This document shows positions 8,516-16,294 of a stretch of 35,962 nucleotides of DNA, piece after piece. The notes beneath the pieces were generated by a model. It did no database searches and was not told the origin of the DNA. It was given only the letters and a program-made list of their open reading frames with translations. The position numbers were made by a program, and so were the translations under genes. This stretch comes from Bacillota bacterium (GTDB lineage: Bacteria > Bacillota > Dethiobacteria > Dethiobacterales > Dethiobacteraceae), in contig JAAZIQ010000017.1 in NCBI GenBank assembly GCA_012800795.1, forward strand, positions 1-35,962, read 5' to 3'. Within the stretch, counting starts at the first letter, position 1. Each line of letters opens with the position of its first letter.

Positions 8516-8602
8516 TGCCCATTGCCTCCTTTTTGTTTTTCCATTTTGCCAATGCAATTATTTGCTGCCAAAAGCTATGGCAGGATAAGCCACAGTATCT
8601 TT

Positions 8603-8631
8603 ATTGTAGATAAGGATGAACTTAATGACAA
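8603..8631 (-). promoter_or_regulatory. Probable sigma-A promoter of rtcB
   Basis: Read on the minus strand, TTGTCA (8631-8626), 17 bases and TACAAT (8608-8603) form a good promoter about 90 bases before the rtcB start. The plus-strand open frames over this gap have no convincing start or homology. Confidence 0.6.
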
Positions 8632-8768
8632 GGGCTACACTTCTGCTTTTTTGTTCTGTTTGGGTTCCCAAGCTTTTTTATGGGTATGCTTGAGAATTGG
8701 GGTACAGCCGCTATTTTGCTGCATCCGCTGATTATGGCACATGGAAAACGGGAGCTAGGGCAGACAAC

Positions 8769-8795
8769 GGAAAACCCCGCTGTGCGGGGTTTTGT
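8769..8795. terminator. Terminator of the LysM gene
   Basis: AAAACCCCGC pairs with GCGGGGTTTT around a TGT loop. It lies 8-34 bases downstream of the minus-strand LysM gene and can work in both directions. Confidence 0.8.
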
Positions 8796-8802
8796 TTAAT
8801 AA

Positions 8803-9768
8803 TCATGATATTCCTGCGGCTTTGCGGACATTTTCTTGATGGTCTGCCTGCATTAGATTATCTTTATGTCGAGTACTATTTAAGAAATGAACATCGAAAT
8901 GTCCCTCAAAGCCATTATCTGTAATGCTCTGTATATCATGCGGCATTGCACTTGCCGAAGCGGCAATTCTCCTGCCGTTAACTTCCACTATGACGGGCCT
9001 GGTGGCCCAGCTCCAGCCGCCCCAGATTTCTTTCATGATTGCAGTGTCGGCCAATGTCAGGGGCTCTGCATCAGCATGAAAGGCTCCGTAAGATCGTCTT
9101 ACATTAAAGCTTTTGCCCGTTGCAAAATCTATGATGCGTGCATTGGTACCAATGGGCCACAGATATTGGGCTTCTGTCCACCAATCCAGCAGTTCCCCGT
9201 ATTGGGGGCCGGGTGTACTTTTTACCGGTATGTGATGCTGCGGCACAGTTAATGTCATGCCTGCATAGAGAGGTGTATTTTCATTCATATTGTTAACTTC
9301 TAATAGTTCAGGCATCGGGATGCCTACTTTTTGCGAGATAAGCCAAAAAGTATCTCCCTGCAGAACTGTATAAGTTGTATATGTAACAGTGGGGCCGCCG
9401 CCGGAAGCAGAAGGATCCTTTTTTGTTTCTTTTATCGGTGGATTCGCCTGTTTTGCAGTTGTTTTCTTTTTCTCGGCAGCAGGTGGGGCTGTTTCTTGTT
9501 CTTGTTTTTCTGTAATAATTTCTGTCTGCTTTTCTGCCGGAGCAGCTTCCGGCATTTCCTGTTCTGTTTGTTTTTCATCTGCAGCTTCTTCTTTTTCACT
9601 GTCTGCTGTAGCTTGTTCTGTTTCTCTTTCAATTTCATCTGTTTTGTACAGATTACTTGCAGTAAGCGGGGGATTGTTTTGGGGCCTGCACCAGAGCTGA
9701 ACCCCAACGGTAGTAATGGCAGCAAACAAGAAAAGAAGCGCAATTAGATAGTATTTTTTCTTCACCAT
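8803..9768 (-). CDS. Membrane-anchored LysM protein with a C-terminal HFLNS domain
   Basis: The 321-residue protein has an N-terminal membrane helix (about residues 6-26), a long Glu/Lys/Gln-rich low-complexity stalk (about 40-130), one LysM domain (YTVLQGDTFWLISQKVGIP to GMTLTVP, about 130-175), and a conserved C-terminal domain with LWPIGTNARIIDF and GHFDVHFLNSTRH. LysM binds peptidoglycan, so it probably acts in the cell wall. I recall a similar C-terminal domain in clostridial LysM proteins but know of no function; its His residues suggest metal binding. The start is the ATG after TTGGAGGAACTA. The 291-base gap upstream is divergent with the DUF4489-like genes and holds no gene that I can support. 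Confidence 0.85.
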   Translation of the reverse strand: MVKKKYYLIALLFLFAAITTVGVQLWCRPQNNPPLTASNLYKTDEIERETEQATADSEKEEAADEKQTEQEMPEAAPAEKQTEIITEKQEQETAPPAAEKKKTTAKQANPPIKETKKDPSASGGGPTVTYTTYTVLQGDTFWLISQKVGIPMPELLEVNNMNENTPLYAGMTLTVPQHHIPVKSTPGPQYGELLDWWTEAQYLWPIGTNARIIDFATGKSFNVRRSYGAFHADAEPLTLADTAIMKEIWGGWSWATRPVIVEVNGRRIAASASAMPHDIQSITDNGFEGHFDVHFLNSTRHKDNLMQADHQENVRKAAGIS

Positions 9769-10059
9769 TAGTTCCTCCAAGTTTTAGCTATTTCTGTTAT
9801 AACGGTAGTTCTTCTCTAATTATTAAGATTCCTTCATAATTTTGCTGCCAATTAGTGCCACTGCTTGCTGCCTTTCAGCCTGCAGTTTTTTTGCAATAAT
9901 AGCTTTTTCGTAAGACAGCAATTTTCTCTGTCACCGAAAATAAATTTTGCCATATTATGTTATATAAGATTTGCAGCCGTAAAAGTATACCAATATTGCT
10001 GATCTGTTAAATGTCGTAATCTTATTAAGTTATCTAATGAGGAAGGCAGGAGAGCAGAC

Positions 10060-10650
10060 TTGAAAGAAAACTGTATTAAATCGTCTGTGGTAAAAAAAAC
10101 TGCGCCGCAGAAAGCAAAGCCTGCTGCGGTGCAGTTAGTATGCGGAAAGGAAGTAAGCAGTATTAGAAAAAGGGATTTTACTAAGGAAAATTTGCCTGAT
10201 ATTCCCATTGTACTTGCAAGGTTGGAGTTGGATCTTAGCGGTTACAATAAAGCTTTGGTTAGTTTGGACTTTTATACAATGCTTGAAGTTAGAGAAAGAG
10301 TGGGCCCCGGTGAAAATAGTTCCACCGGCTTAATTTTAAATTTTGCCCTGAGCAGAGAATGTGGCGGCAGAAGAGAAACCTTAAAAACATATCAGCAAAT
10401 AATCTTTATCGGTTTGGCTGCTGATGGAGACAGATATGATTTTCGGGATTCATTATATTTTATCTTTTGCGACGAACTTGCCTGCCGACAGGAGTGCTGT
10501 ATCTACACAGTGGAACTTGCGGGTATAGAGGTCATTGATCCCGCGAACGGGGAGGACGAAAATATTCATCGAGAGTTAAATATTGAGGATTCCGTGTTGA
10601 AAGCCATTATTCAAGAAACATCAATGCTTCAGCTGGGAGGCGTTAAATAA
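10060..10650 (+). CDS. DUF4489-like Cys-rich protein, single domain
   Basis: The 196-residue protein holds one copy (about residues 25-180) of a domain with CGKE at its start, PIVLARLELD, and near the end FCDELACRQECCIYTVEL. This order and the C-x3-CC pattern resemble the DUF4489 family of clostridial proteins, thought to form beta-rich, possibly spore-surface structures. There is no signal peptide. The start is TTG with GGCAGGAGAG upstream. It overlaps the next gene by one base (TAATG), so the two are translated together and probably form one assembly. Function is unknown. Confidence 0.75.
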   Translation: MKENCIKSSVVKKTAPQKAKPAAVQLVCGKEVSSIRKRDFTKENLPDIPIVLARLELDLSGYNKALVSLDFYTMLEVRERVGPGENSSTGLILNFALSRECGGRRETLKTYQQIIFIGLAADGDRYDFRDSLYFIFCDELACRQECCIYTVELAGIEVIDPANGEDENIHRELNIEDSVLKAIIQETSMLQLGGVK

Positions 10651-11732
10651 TGCAAAAACATAGCTTTTTGCCAGGCTATAAGCGAAAAGAGTGCTGCTTT
10701 GACCATGACAAACATTTTTTTTCTGAGCCGAAATTTGAAAAAACAAAAGGCATGATTATTGCCTGCGGTAAAGAAGTGCAAAGGGTGTGGAGAAGAGACA
10801 GACCTGGGGGAAACTTTGCAAGCAACCCCATTGTGTTGGCCAGAGTTGCCGTCGATACAAGTTTTTTAAATAGAGCTCTTGTGAAAATAGATTTTTCCAC
10901 TATAATCCAGATTATTATTACAGGCATTAATACTTTTGGTGCGGAATTGGATTTTCAATTGGTCAGAAACTGCCGCGGTGAAAGGGAAGTACTAAATAAT
11001 TATCAATATATAACAGATGTCCGGGAGGAAGTTTTTTGTAACCTCAGGCAGTCTTTTAGTTTTACCTACTGTGATGATGATATTTTCTGCCAGCGGGGCT
11101 GCTGCGTTTATTCAGTGGAACTTATTAACATCAATATTTTAGGAACCGGTCCTGAGGATCCGGTAATTGAACTGGGCATTGAAGATTCCGCCATCAGGGC
11201 AATTGCTCAGGGAATTTGTGAGGATGGGCAGATAGAAGCTCCTAGATATCCTGTTTGCCGGAATACTGCTTTAGTTTGCGGAAAAGAAAAAAATACAGTA
11301 GACAAAAGCCCTGTCACGTCCGAAGATCTTCGCTCTGATCCCATCATTTTGGCAAAGCTTTCCCTCGATGTAAATTGTACACATAAACCGCAAGTGATCA
11401 TAACTTTTTCAACTTTGATTCAAATAGAAGAGTCAGAAGAAGCGGGATTTACTGAAGGTGTGAAACTTAGTTTTCTCTTAAACAGAAATTGTAACGGTAT
11501 AGAAGAAGTACTAAGGGGATATGAGTATATTAAATTCATAGACAGAGCAGAAATATCGTATAGCCTGAAAAATGCCTTTACCTTTAACTTTTGTGATGAC
11601 CAATTAATCTGTACACAGGGCTGCTGTACCTATACAGTAGAACTTGTTGACATCGAAATCCTAGGCACAAACACTCTTATCGACCGACTCGTCATTGAGA
11701 ATTCAGCCATTAATGCCGTTTTATGTGATTAG
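10650..11732 (+). CDS. DUF4489-like Cys-rich protein, two tandem domains
   Basis: The 360-residue product contains two copies of the same domain as the preceding gene (about residues 37-190 and 207-358). Each starts with CGKE, continues with PIVLARVAVD or PIILAKLSLD and a FST stretch, and ends with FCDD or YCDD, then a GCC-Y-VEL motif. The N-terminal 35 residues are a separate His/Cys-containing tail (ECCFDHDKHFF). The tandem domains suggest a duplication from the single-domain neighbour. No signal peptide is seen, as for proteins assembled from inside the mother cell on spores, but that localisation is inferred. Confidence 0.75.
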   Translation: MQKHSFLPGYKRKECCFDHDKHFFSEPKFEKTKGMIIACGKEVQRVWRRDRPGGNFASNPIVLARVAVDTSFLNRALVKIDFSTIIQIIITGINTFGAELDFQLVRNCRGEREVLNNYQYITDVREEVFCNLRQSFSFTYCDDDIFCQRGCCVYSVELININILGTGPEDPVIELGIEDSAIRAIAQGICEDGQIEAPRYPVCRNTALVCGKEKNTVDKSPVTSEDLRSDPIILAKLSLDVNCTHKPQVIITFSTLIQIEESEEAGFTEGVKLSFLLNRNCNGIEEVLRGYEYIKFIDRAEISYSLKNAFTFNFCDDQLICTQGCCTYTVELVDIEILGTNTLIDRLVIENSAINAVLCD

Positions 11733-11758
11733 CTTAAGCTTAAATTCTTTTTTATATT

Positions 11759-11793
11759 AAAGCCGGAGAGTTACAATATATGTCTCCGGCTTT
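11759..11793 (+). terminator. Terminator of the DUF4489-like pair
   Basis: AAGCCGGAGA pairs with TCTCCGGCTT around a 13-base loop, 27 bases after the second gene. The T tail is short, so strength is uncertain. Confidence 0.7.
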
Positions 11794-11797
11794 AGAT

Positions 11798-11828
11798 TTG
11801 CAATAATTACCTTTTTTTATGGTATAAT
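11798..11828 (+). promoter_or_regulatory. Possible promoter of pepF
   Basis: TTGCAA (11798-11803) and a perfect TATAAT (11823-11828) are separated by 19 bases, slightly longer than ideal. Position, about 75 bases before pepF, is suitable. Confidence 0.4.
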
Positions 11829-11903
11829 AATGCTAATTATTACGGCAATAACTATTAATTCATTAGATAACTTGAAATTACTAGATTGAATGGAGGGAAA
11901 GCC

Positions 11904-13718
11904 ATGGCAGCTGATCAGGGTGTAAAAAAACTTCCCTTAAGAAATGAGATTGCAGAAAAAGATACTTGGAGGCTTGAGGATATTTTTCCCAGTGATGATG
12001 CTTGGGAAAGGGAATTTCAGGAAGTCAAGACAATGATTCCCGGGATAAAAAAATTTCAGGGTAGGTTAGGTGAAAGTGCCGCCACCCTTTATGAGGCTTT
12101 GCAGTTTCAAGACCAATTATTAGAAAGATTAGGAAAGCTTCATGCTTATTCCCATATGCGCTACGACCAAGACACCACCAATTCTTTTTACCAAGCCCTT
12201 GATGATAGGATGAGAAATTTATATGCACAGGCTGCAAGCCAGCTGTCTTTTATCGTACCTGAGCTGCTGAGTATTGCTGAAGAAAAATTAAATGCCTTCT
12301 TGGCAGAGAAAGAAGAGCTGCAATTGTATGAGCATGCTTTGGCAGAAATAAATCGTCAAAGGCCGCATGTACTGTCGGCGGAGCAGGAGGTAATATTGGC
12401 AGAAGCTTCAGAAGTAATGTCTGCCTCGCATAATACATTTAGCATGTTAAATAATGCTGATTTGGAGTTTCCGGCCATAAAAAATGAAAAGGGAGAAGAA
12501 GTGCAGCTCACACATGGCCGATTCATCAGCTTTTTAGAGAGTGCGGACCGTAGAGTTCGTCACGATGCTTTTAAAGCCATGTATGATAGCTATGGTAAGT
12601 TTCGCAATACCTTTGCCAGCACATTGAGCGGCAATGTTAAGAAGAATAACTTTTATGCCCGCATCAGAAAATATTCCTCGGCCAGGGAAGCAGCACTGGC
12701 TAAAAATAATATACCTGAAAGTGTATATGATAACCTTATTAGTACCGTTACTGAACATTTGCCCTTACTACATCGATATATAAAACTGCGCAAAGAAATT
12801 CTGGGGTTAAGTGAATTACATATGTATGATTTATATACTCCGCTTGTGAAGGATGTCAAAATAGAAATCACCTATGATGAGGCCAAGGACATTATTTTGG
12901 CAGGTTTATCTCCTTTGGGTGAAGACTATCTCAATGTAGTAAAAGAAGGCTTTGCCAACCGCTGGATAGATGTTTATGAAAATAAAGGGAAAAGAAGTGG
13001 TGCCTATTCAAGCGGAGCATACGGCACAAATCCCTATATCTTGCTTAATTGGCAAAATAATATTAATGATTTATTTACTCTGGCACATGAGCTTGGTCAT
13101 TCAGTCCACAGCTATTACACCAGAAAATACCAGCCATTTGTTTATGGCAATTACTCCATTTTTGTGGCCGAAGTAGCCTCCACCTGTAATGAAGCATTGT
13201 TAAATGAATATCTGCTCCGCAGTTTTGATGATGAGAAAAAGCGGATGTATTTGTTAAATCATTATTTGGAAAGTTTTAGGGCTACAGTATTTCGTCAGAC
13301 CATGTTTGCAGAATTTGAACACTATATTCACCAAAAAGCACAACATGGTGAGGCTCTAACAGCGGAATCTCTGACAAAAGATTATTATGCCCTCAACCAA
13401 AAGTACTACGGAACAGACGATATGGTTGTTGACGATGAAATCGGTCTGGAGTGGGCCAGAATACCTCATTTCTACTACAATTATTATGTTTACCAGTATG
13501 CCACCGGTTTTAGTGCGGCAGCAGCTTTAAGTAAAAAAATATTAACAGAGGGTACGCCTGCGGTGGAAAAATATCTGCAGTTTTTAAAGGCGGGCAGCTC
13601 TGATTATCCCCTTGAAGTTCTGAAAAAAGCAGGTGTGGATATGACAAGTAAAAAACCTATCGAAGATGCATTCCTTGTCTTTGCCGAAAAACTGGCTGAA
13701 TTTGAAGGGCTGATTTAA
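11904..13718 (+). CDS. pepF: Oligoendopeptidase F (M3 family)
   Basis: The 604-residue protein is a complete M3B metallopeptidase that degrades peptides in the cytoplasm. The zinc motif AHELGHSVHSYY (HExxH) and the downstream glutamate in FVAEVASTCNEAL are intact. The N-terminal helical part (DTWRLEDIFPSDDAWE) and C-terminal PHFYYNYYVYQYATGF are typical. The start at 11904 is chosen because GGAGGGAAAGCC lies directly before it; the ATG at 11886 would contain that site. It stands alone between the DUF4489-like terminator and the cobalamin riboswitch. No signal peptide is visible. Confidence 0.95.
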   Translation: MAADQGVKKLPLRNEIAEKDTWRLEDIFPSDDAWEREFQEVKTMIPGIKKFQGRLGESAATLYEALQFQDQLLERLGKLHAYSHMRYDQDTTNSFYQALDDRMRNLYAQAASQLSFIVPELLSIAEEKLNAFLAEKEELQLYEHALAEINRQRPHVLSAEQEVILAEASEVMSASHNTFSMLNNADLEFPAIKNEKGEEVQLTHGRFISFLESADRRVRHDAFKAMYDSYGKFRNTFASTLSGNVKKNNFYARIRKYSSAREAALAKNNIPESVYDNLISTVTEHLPLLHRYIKLRKEILGLSELHMYDLYTPLVKDVKIEITYDEAKDIILAGLSPLGEDYLNVVKEGFANRWIDVYENKGKRSGAYSSGAYGTNPYILLNWQNNINDLFTLAHELGHSVHSYYTRKYQPFVYGNYSIFVAEVASTCNEALLNEYLLRSFDDEKKRMYLLNHYLESFRATVFRQTMFAEFEHYIHQKAQHGEALTAESLTKDYYALNQKYYGTDDMVVDDEIGLEWARIPHFYYNYYVYQYATGFSAAAALSKKILTEGTPAVEKYLQFLKAGSSDYPLEVLKKAGVDMTSKKPIEDAFLVFAEKLAEFEGLI

Positions 13719-13828
13719 AACAATTGCACTTTAATGTGTGCTAATCTTTCCTGACTTTACAGATCAATCATCTTGCAGAAGGATTTTGCCATTTCATGTA
13801 GAATATTTTTTTAGAAATTAATAACCGA

Positions 13829-13982
13829 ACTATTCAGGTGCCCTACGGGGAGAATAGGGAACCGGGTGCAAATCCCGGGCGGACCCGCCACTGTAAGGTG
13901 AAGGGCGACACGTAAACCACTGGCAAAAGCCGGGAAGGTGTGTTTGCCAATGCAGCCAAGCCAGGAGACCTGCCTGAATAGC
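13829..13982 (+). promoter_or_regulatory. Cobalamin riboswitch controlling cblT-cblS
   Basis: The P1 helix is explicit: CTATTCAGG (13830-13838) pairs with CCTGAATAG (13973-13981). Inside are the conserved GGGAACCGGGTGCAAATCCC, CCGCCACTGTAA, a GGGAAGG element and the B12 box AGCCAAGCCAGGAGACCTGCC region (13955-13975). Adenosyl- or methylcobalamin binding should favour the terminator that follows. The 110-base stretch before it (13719-13828) holds no gene. Confidence 0.95.
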
Positions 13983-14000
13983 TATCAGCGTGGGTGATGG

Positions 14001-14036
14001 AAAAGCTCACGGTCTTAGTGACCGTGAGCTTTTTAT
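14001..14036 (+). terminator. Riboswitch expression-platform terminator
   Basis: AAAAGCTCACGGTC pairs with GACCGTGAGCTTTTT around TTAGT, giving 14 perfect pairs followed by T. It lies 19 bases after the cobalamin aptamer and 38 bases before cblT, as expected for a transcriptional off-switch. Confidence 0.9.
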
Positions 14037-14073
14037 ATTAATTAGTCATATTAATTTGAAGGAGGAAAAAATA

Positions 14074-14559
14074 ATGTCTACCAAAAAACTAGTTCGCTTA
14101 GCTTTTTTTATTGCTCTGTGTGGTGTAGGAGGTTTTATTAAAATTCCCAGTCCCACCGGTACAGTTGCCCTTGATTCCCTGCCTGGTTTTGTGGCTGCGG
14201 CACTTTTTGGTGGTTGGGGCGGTGCTGTTGTTGGCTTGCTGGGCCATCTGTTTACTGCCGCCACTGCCGGCTTTCCCTTTGGCTTGCCGGTGCATTTTTA
14301 TGTAGGACTGCAGATGGCTGTTTATGTTAGTGTTTTTGGCTTCATCTACAGAAAAGGTTATAAGCTGGTGGCGGTGCTTGTGGCAACGCTTTTAAATGGA
14401 GTGGTGGCTCCACTGCTGCTGGTGCCCATTTATGGAGCCGGTTTTTTTGCCACCGTGCTGCCTTCACTGCTTGTGGGTTCTGCCGTTAACATTGTGCTGG
14501 CCGCTTTAGTAGCACAATCGGCCATGATTAAAAAGGTGGGAACGGGACTTGAGGCCTAA
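14074..14559 (+). CDS. cblT: Alpha-ribazole transporter CblT (ECF S component-like)
   Basis: The 161-residue integral membrane protein has about five or six helices with the S-component style ALFGGWGGAVVGLLGHLFTAATAGFP and an N-terminal ALCGVGGFIKIP. In Firmicutes that lack part of B12 synthesis, CblT imports alpha-ribazole, the lower-ligand nucleoside of cobalamin. The identification rests on the fold, on the cobalamin riboswitch directly upstream, and above all on the overlapping cblS. GAAGGAGGAAAAAATA precedes the ATG. No ECF ATPase or T component is in the window, so shared components would come from elsewhere. Confidence 0.85.
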   Translation: MSTKKLVRLAFFIALCGVGGFIKIPSPTGTVALDSLPGFVAAALFGGWGGAVVGLLGHLFTAATAGFPFGLPVHFYVGLQMAVYVSVFGFIYRKGYKLVAVLVATLLNGVVAPLLLVPIYGAGFFATVLPSLLVGSAVNIVLAALVAQSAMIKKVGTGLEA

Positions 14560-15289
14560 AGTAACGAGCTTTCGCGATTTAACGCTGCTTGAAATGGGCG
14601 AAGAAATAATTGTTATTGCCTGTGATTCCTTGGGAGCCATTGGTAGTAAAGAAAGTGATCTGGTGAAGGCTAGCGGCAATATTGTAGGGCGTTTTACGGT
14701 GCGTGTACCCCTTATGGAAGTTATGGCCGCCGGAGCAGAACCGCTGGTTATAGTCAATGCTTTAAGTGTAGAAATGGAACCAAGCGGTAGGGAAATTATC
14801 AGCGGTATTAGGGAAGAACTTACTGCAGCCGGTTTAGCGGATATTGCCATCACCGGTAGCACTGAAGAAAATATGCTTACTACCCAGACCGGCGTAGGCA
14901 TAACGGTCCTTGGTCAGGTGGAAAAGGCAGTTTTACGTTTAGGACGGGCAGAAGCGGGAAACTATGTTTATTGTCTGGGGCGTCCTAAAGTTGGTAATGA
15001 TGTGCTCAATTCAACTGTGCCGGATATTCCACTGCTTCGCAGGTTATTGGCACAGAGCTGGATCTCTGAAATTCTACCCGTAGGTTCTAAAGGTTTATTG
15101 TATGAAGCCAAGCAGCTGGCGGCCGGCGCCGGTGTGAAATTTAGTTTAAATGCCGATCTTGAAGTGGATGTACATTGTTCCGCAGGACCGGTCACATCAA
15201 TACTTGTGGCGGCAAAAGAAGAGAGAATGGCAGACTTGGCAAGACTGTCAGATTTAGAGGTTTTTAGGCTTGGCATGCTCCACAGATAG
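14549..15289 (+). CDS. cblS: Alpha-ribazole kinase CblS (PurM/ThiL/HypE superfamily)
   Basis: The 246-residue protein has an AIR-synthase-like fold: IACDSLGAIGSKESDLVKA near the start, TVRVPLMEVMAAGAEPLVIVNALSVE in the middle, and ITGSTEENM and GVGITVLGQ after it. CblS phosphorylates alpha-ribazole to alpha-ribazole phosphate, bypassing CobT in lower-ligand salvage. The start is TTG inside the end of cblT (11-base overlap), with AAGGTGGG upstream; this fixes co-translation with the transporter. ThiL or selenophosphate synthetase are rejected because the gene is short, lacks the SelD N-terminal U/C motif and follows a cobalamin riboswitch. Confidence 0.85.
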   Translation: MRPKVTSFRDLTLLEMGEEIIVIACDSLGAIGSKESDLVKASGNIVGRFTVRVPLMEVMAAGAEPLVIVNALSVEMEPSGREIISGIREELTAAGLADIAITGSTEENMLTTQTGVGITVLGQVEKAVLRLGRAEAGNYVYCLGRPKVGNDVLNSTVPDIPLLRRLLAQSWISEILPVGSKGLLYEAKQLAAGAGVKFSLNADLEVDVHCSAGPVTSILVAAKEERMADLARLSDLEVFRLGMLHR

Positions 15290-15414
15290 TCAAAAAAGCT
15301 GACACGAACGACTATTCTAAGAAATGTAATAGATTTGTTATGATTAAATATTTTTTAGTTATATAATGGATATGTAGGAAGCTTGTGACTTTAAATTTAA
15401 AGGGGGTTTATCAA

Positions 15415-16131
15415 ATGCCGGAGGAATTTAAACCAGGATGTCAGAGACCACCAATAAAAAAACCAAGTGACACAAATCAGGAAAATATTAATAATGTACC
15501 TAGGGAGGACAGGAGCATGCTTGTGAAAGTTGGAAAATCGGCTCCTAAGTTCGTTGCACCGGGATTTTACCATAACAAGTTTATGAATTTCAGCCTTGAA
15601 GAGTATTTAGGGAAATGGGTGCTGCTTTGCTTCTACCCGGGCGATTTTACTTTTGTCTGAGCAACTGAAATTTCAGCAGTTGCTGAAAAGTATGATGAGC
15701 TGAAGGAGCTGGGGGTTGAAGTTCTGGCAGTAAGTGTAGATAGTGTCTATGTCCATAAAATGTGGAATGATCATGAACTATCGAAAATGGTCAACAAAGA
15801 TATTCCTTTCCCTATGCTGTCTGATCAGGACGGCAGTATTGGTAAAATGTACGGTATTTACGATGAAGATTCCGGAGTTGAAACAAGGGGACGCTTTATC
15901 ATTGACCCGGATGGGGTAATACAGGGATTTGAAGTATTGGCCCCTTCAGTCGGCAGAAATGTTGCCGAAACAATTCGTCAGATTAAAGCATTTCAACTGG
16001 TGAGGGAATCGGAAGGTACAGAGGTTACGCCCTCCGGCTGGAAACCCGGCAAGAAAACTTTGAAACCCAATCCTGATTTAGTCGGCAATGTCTGGAAAGA
16101 GTGGAGCGTTAAGGAAGCTTTTAAGGAATAA
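15415..16131 (+). CDS. Selenocysteine-containing peroxiredoxin (in-frame UGA)
   Basis: Two open stretches in the same frame join across a single TGA at 15658-15660, which stands exactly where peroxiredoxins carry the peroxidatic cysteine: PGDFTFV-U-ATE, the PxxxTxxC motif. Downstream are SVDSVYVHKMW, GRFIIDPDGVI and GWKPGKKTLKP, so the AhpC/Prx fold is complete (238 residues with Sec). It reduces peroxides using a selenolate. The resolving cysteine usually found in EVCPxxWKPG is Thr here (EVTPSGWKPG), so resolution must come from another thiol. The start at 15415 follows AAAGGGGG; a second start at 15517, behind GGGAGGACAGGAGC, would give 204 residues, closer to the family length. A weak TATAAT lies at 15362. 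Confidence 0.88.
15658..15684 (+). promoter_or_regulatory. Sec UGA codon and SECIS-like hairpin
   Basis: Immediately after the UGA, GCAACTG (15661-15667) pairs with CAGTTGC (15677-15683) around a 9-base loop, and A15660/T15684 add an eighth pair. A bacterial SECIS lies just downstream of the UGA within the coding region, as here. An alternative palindrome CTGAAATTTCAG lies within the same stretch. SelB binding is inferred. Confidence 0.75.
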
Positions 16132-16154
16132 AATAAATAGGAGCTAAAGTCAGC

Positions 16155-16193
16155 CAGCGCTTTGGTCAAGCTATCGGCCAAAGCGCTTTTTTA
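16155..16193 (+). terminator. Terminator of the Sec-peroxiredoxin gene
   Basis: AGCGCTTTGG (16156-16165) pairs perfectly with CCAAAGCGCT (16178-16187), followed by six T. It lies about 25 bases after the stop. Confidence 0.9.
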
Positions 16194-16294
16194 TTGCTAC
16201 AAAAATGACCGTGATTAATTAGTAATTGTAGTATCTTTGTACTAATTTTGTGCATGCTATAAATTAGGTAAGGAATACGGTAAGGAGAATGCCT

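Noticed and set aside
8522-8770. Open frames on the plus strand in the gap before the LysM terminator
   Set aside because: No recognisable protein and no start site; the stretch is explained by the rtcB promoter region on the minus strand.
9331-9747. Open frames on the plus strand opposite the LysM gene, rich in Phe, Cys and Ser
   Set aside because: They mirror the Glu/Lys/Gln-rich stalk on the other strand, lack ribosome binding sites, and have no homology.
15330-15370. PerR-like box before the Sec-peroxiredoxin
   Set aside because: The AT-rich stretch TTATGATTAAATATT matches the PerR consensus in its left half only.
15385-15660. Peroxiredoxin as a pseudogene with a nonsense mutation
   Set aside because: The UGA is at the exact catalytic position, a SECIS-like stem follows, and the rest of the frame is intact and conserved.
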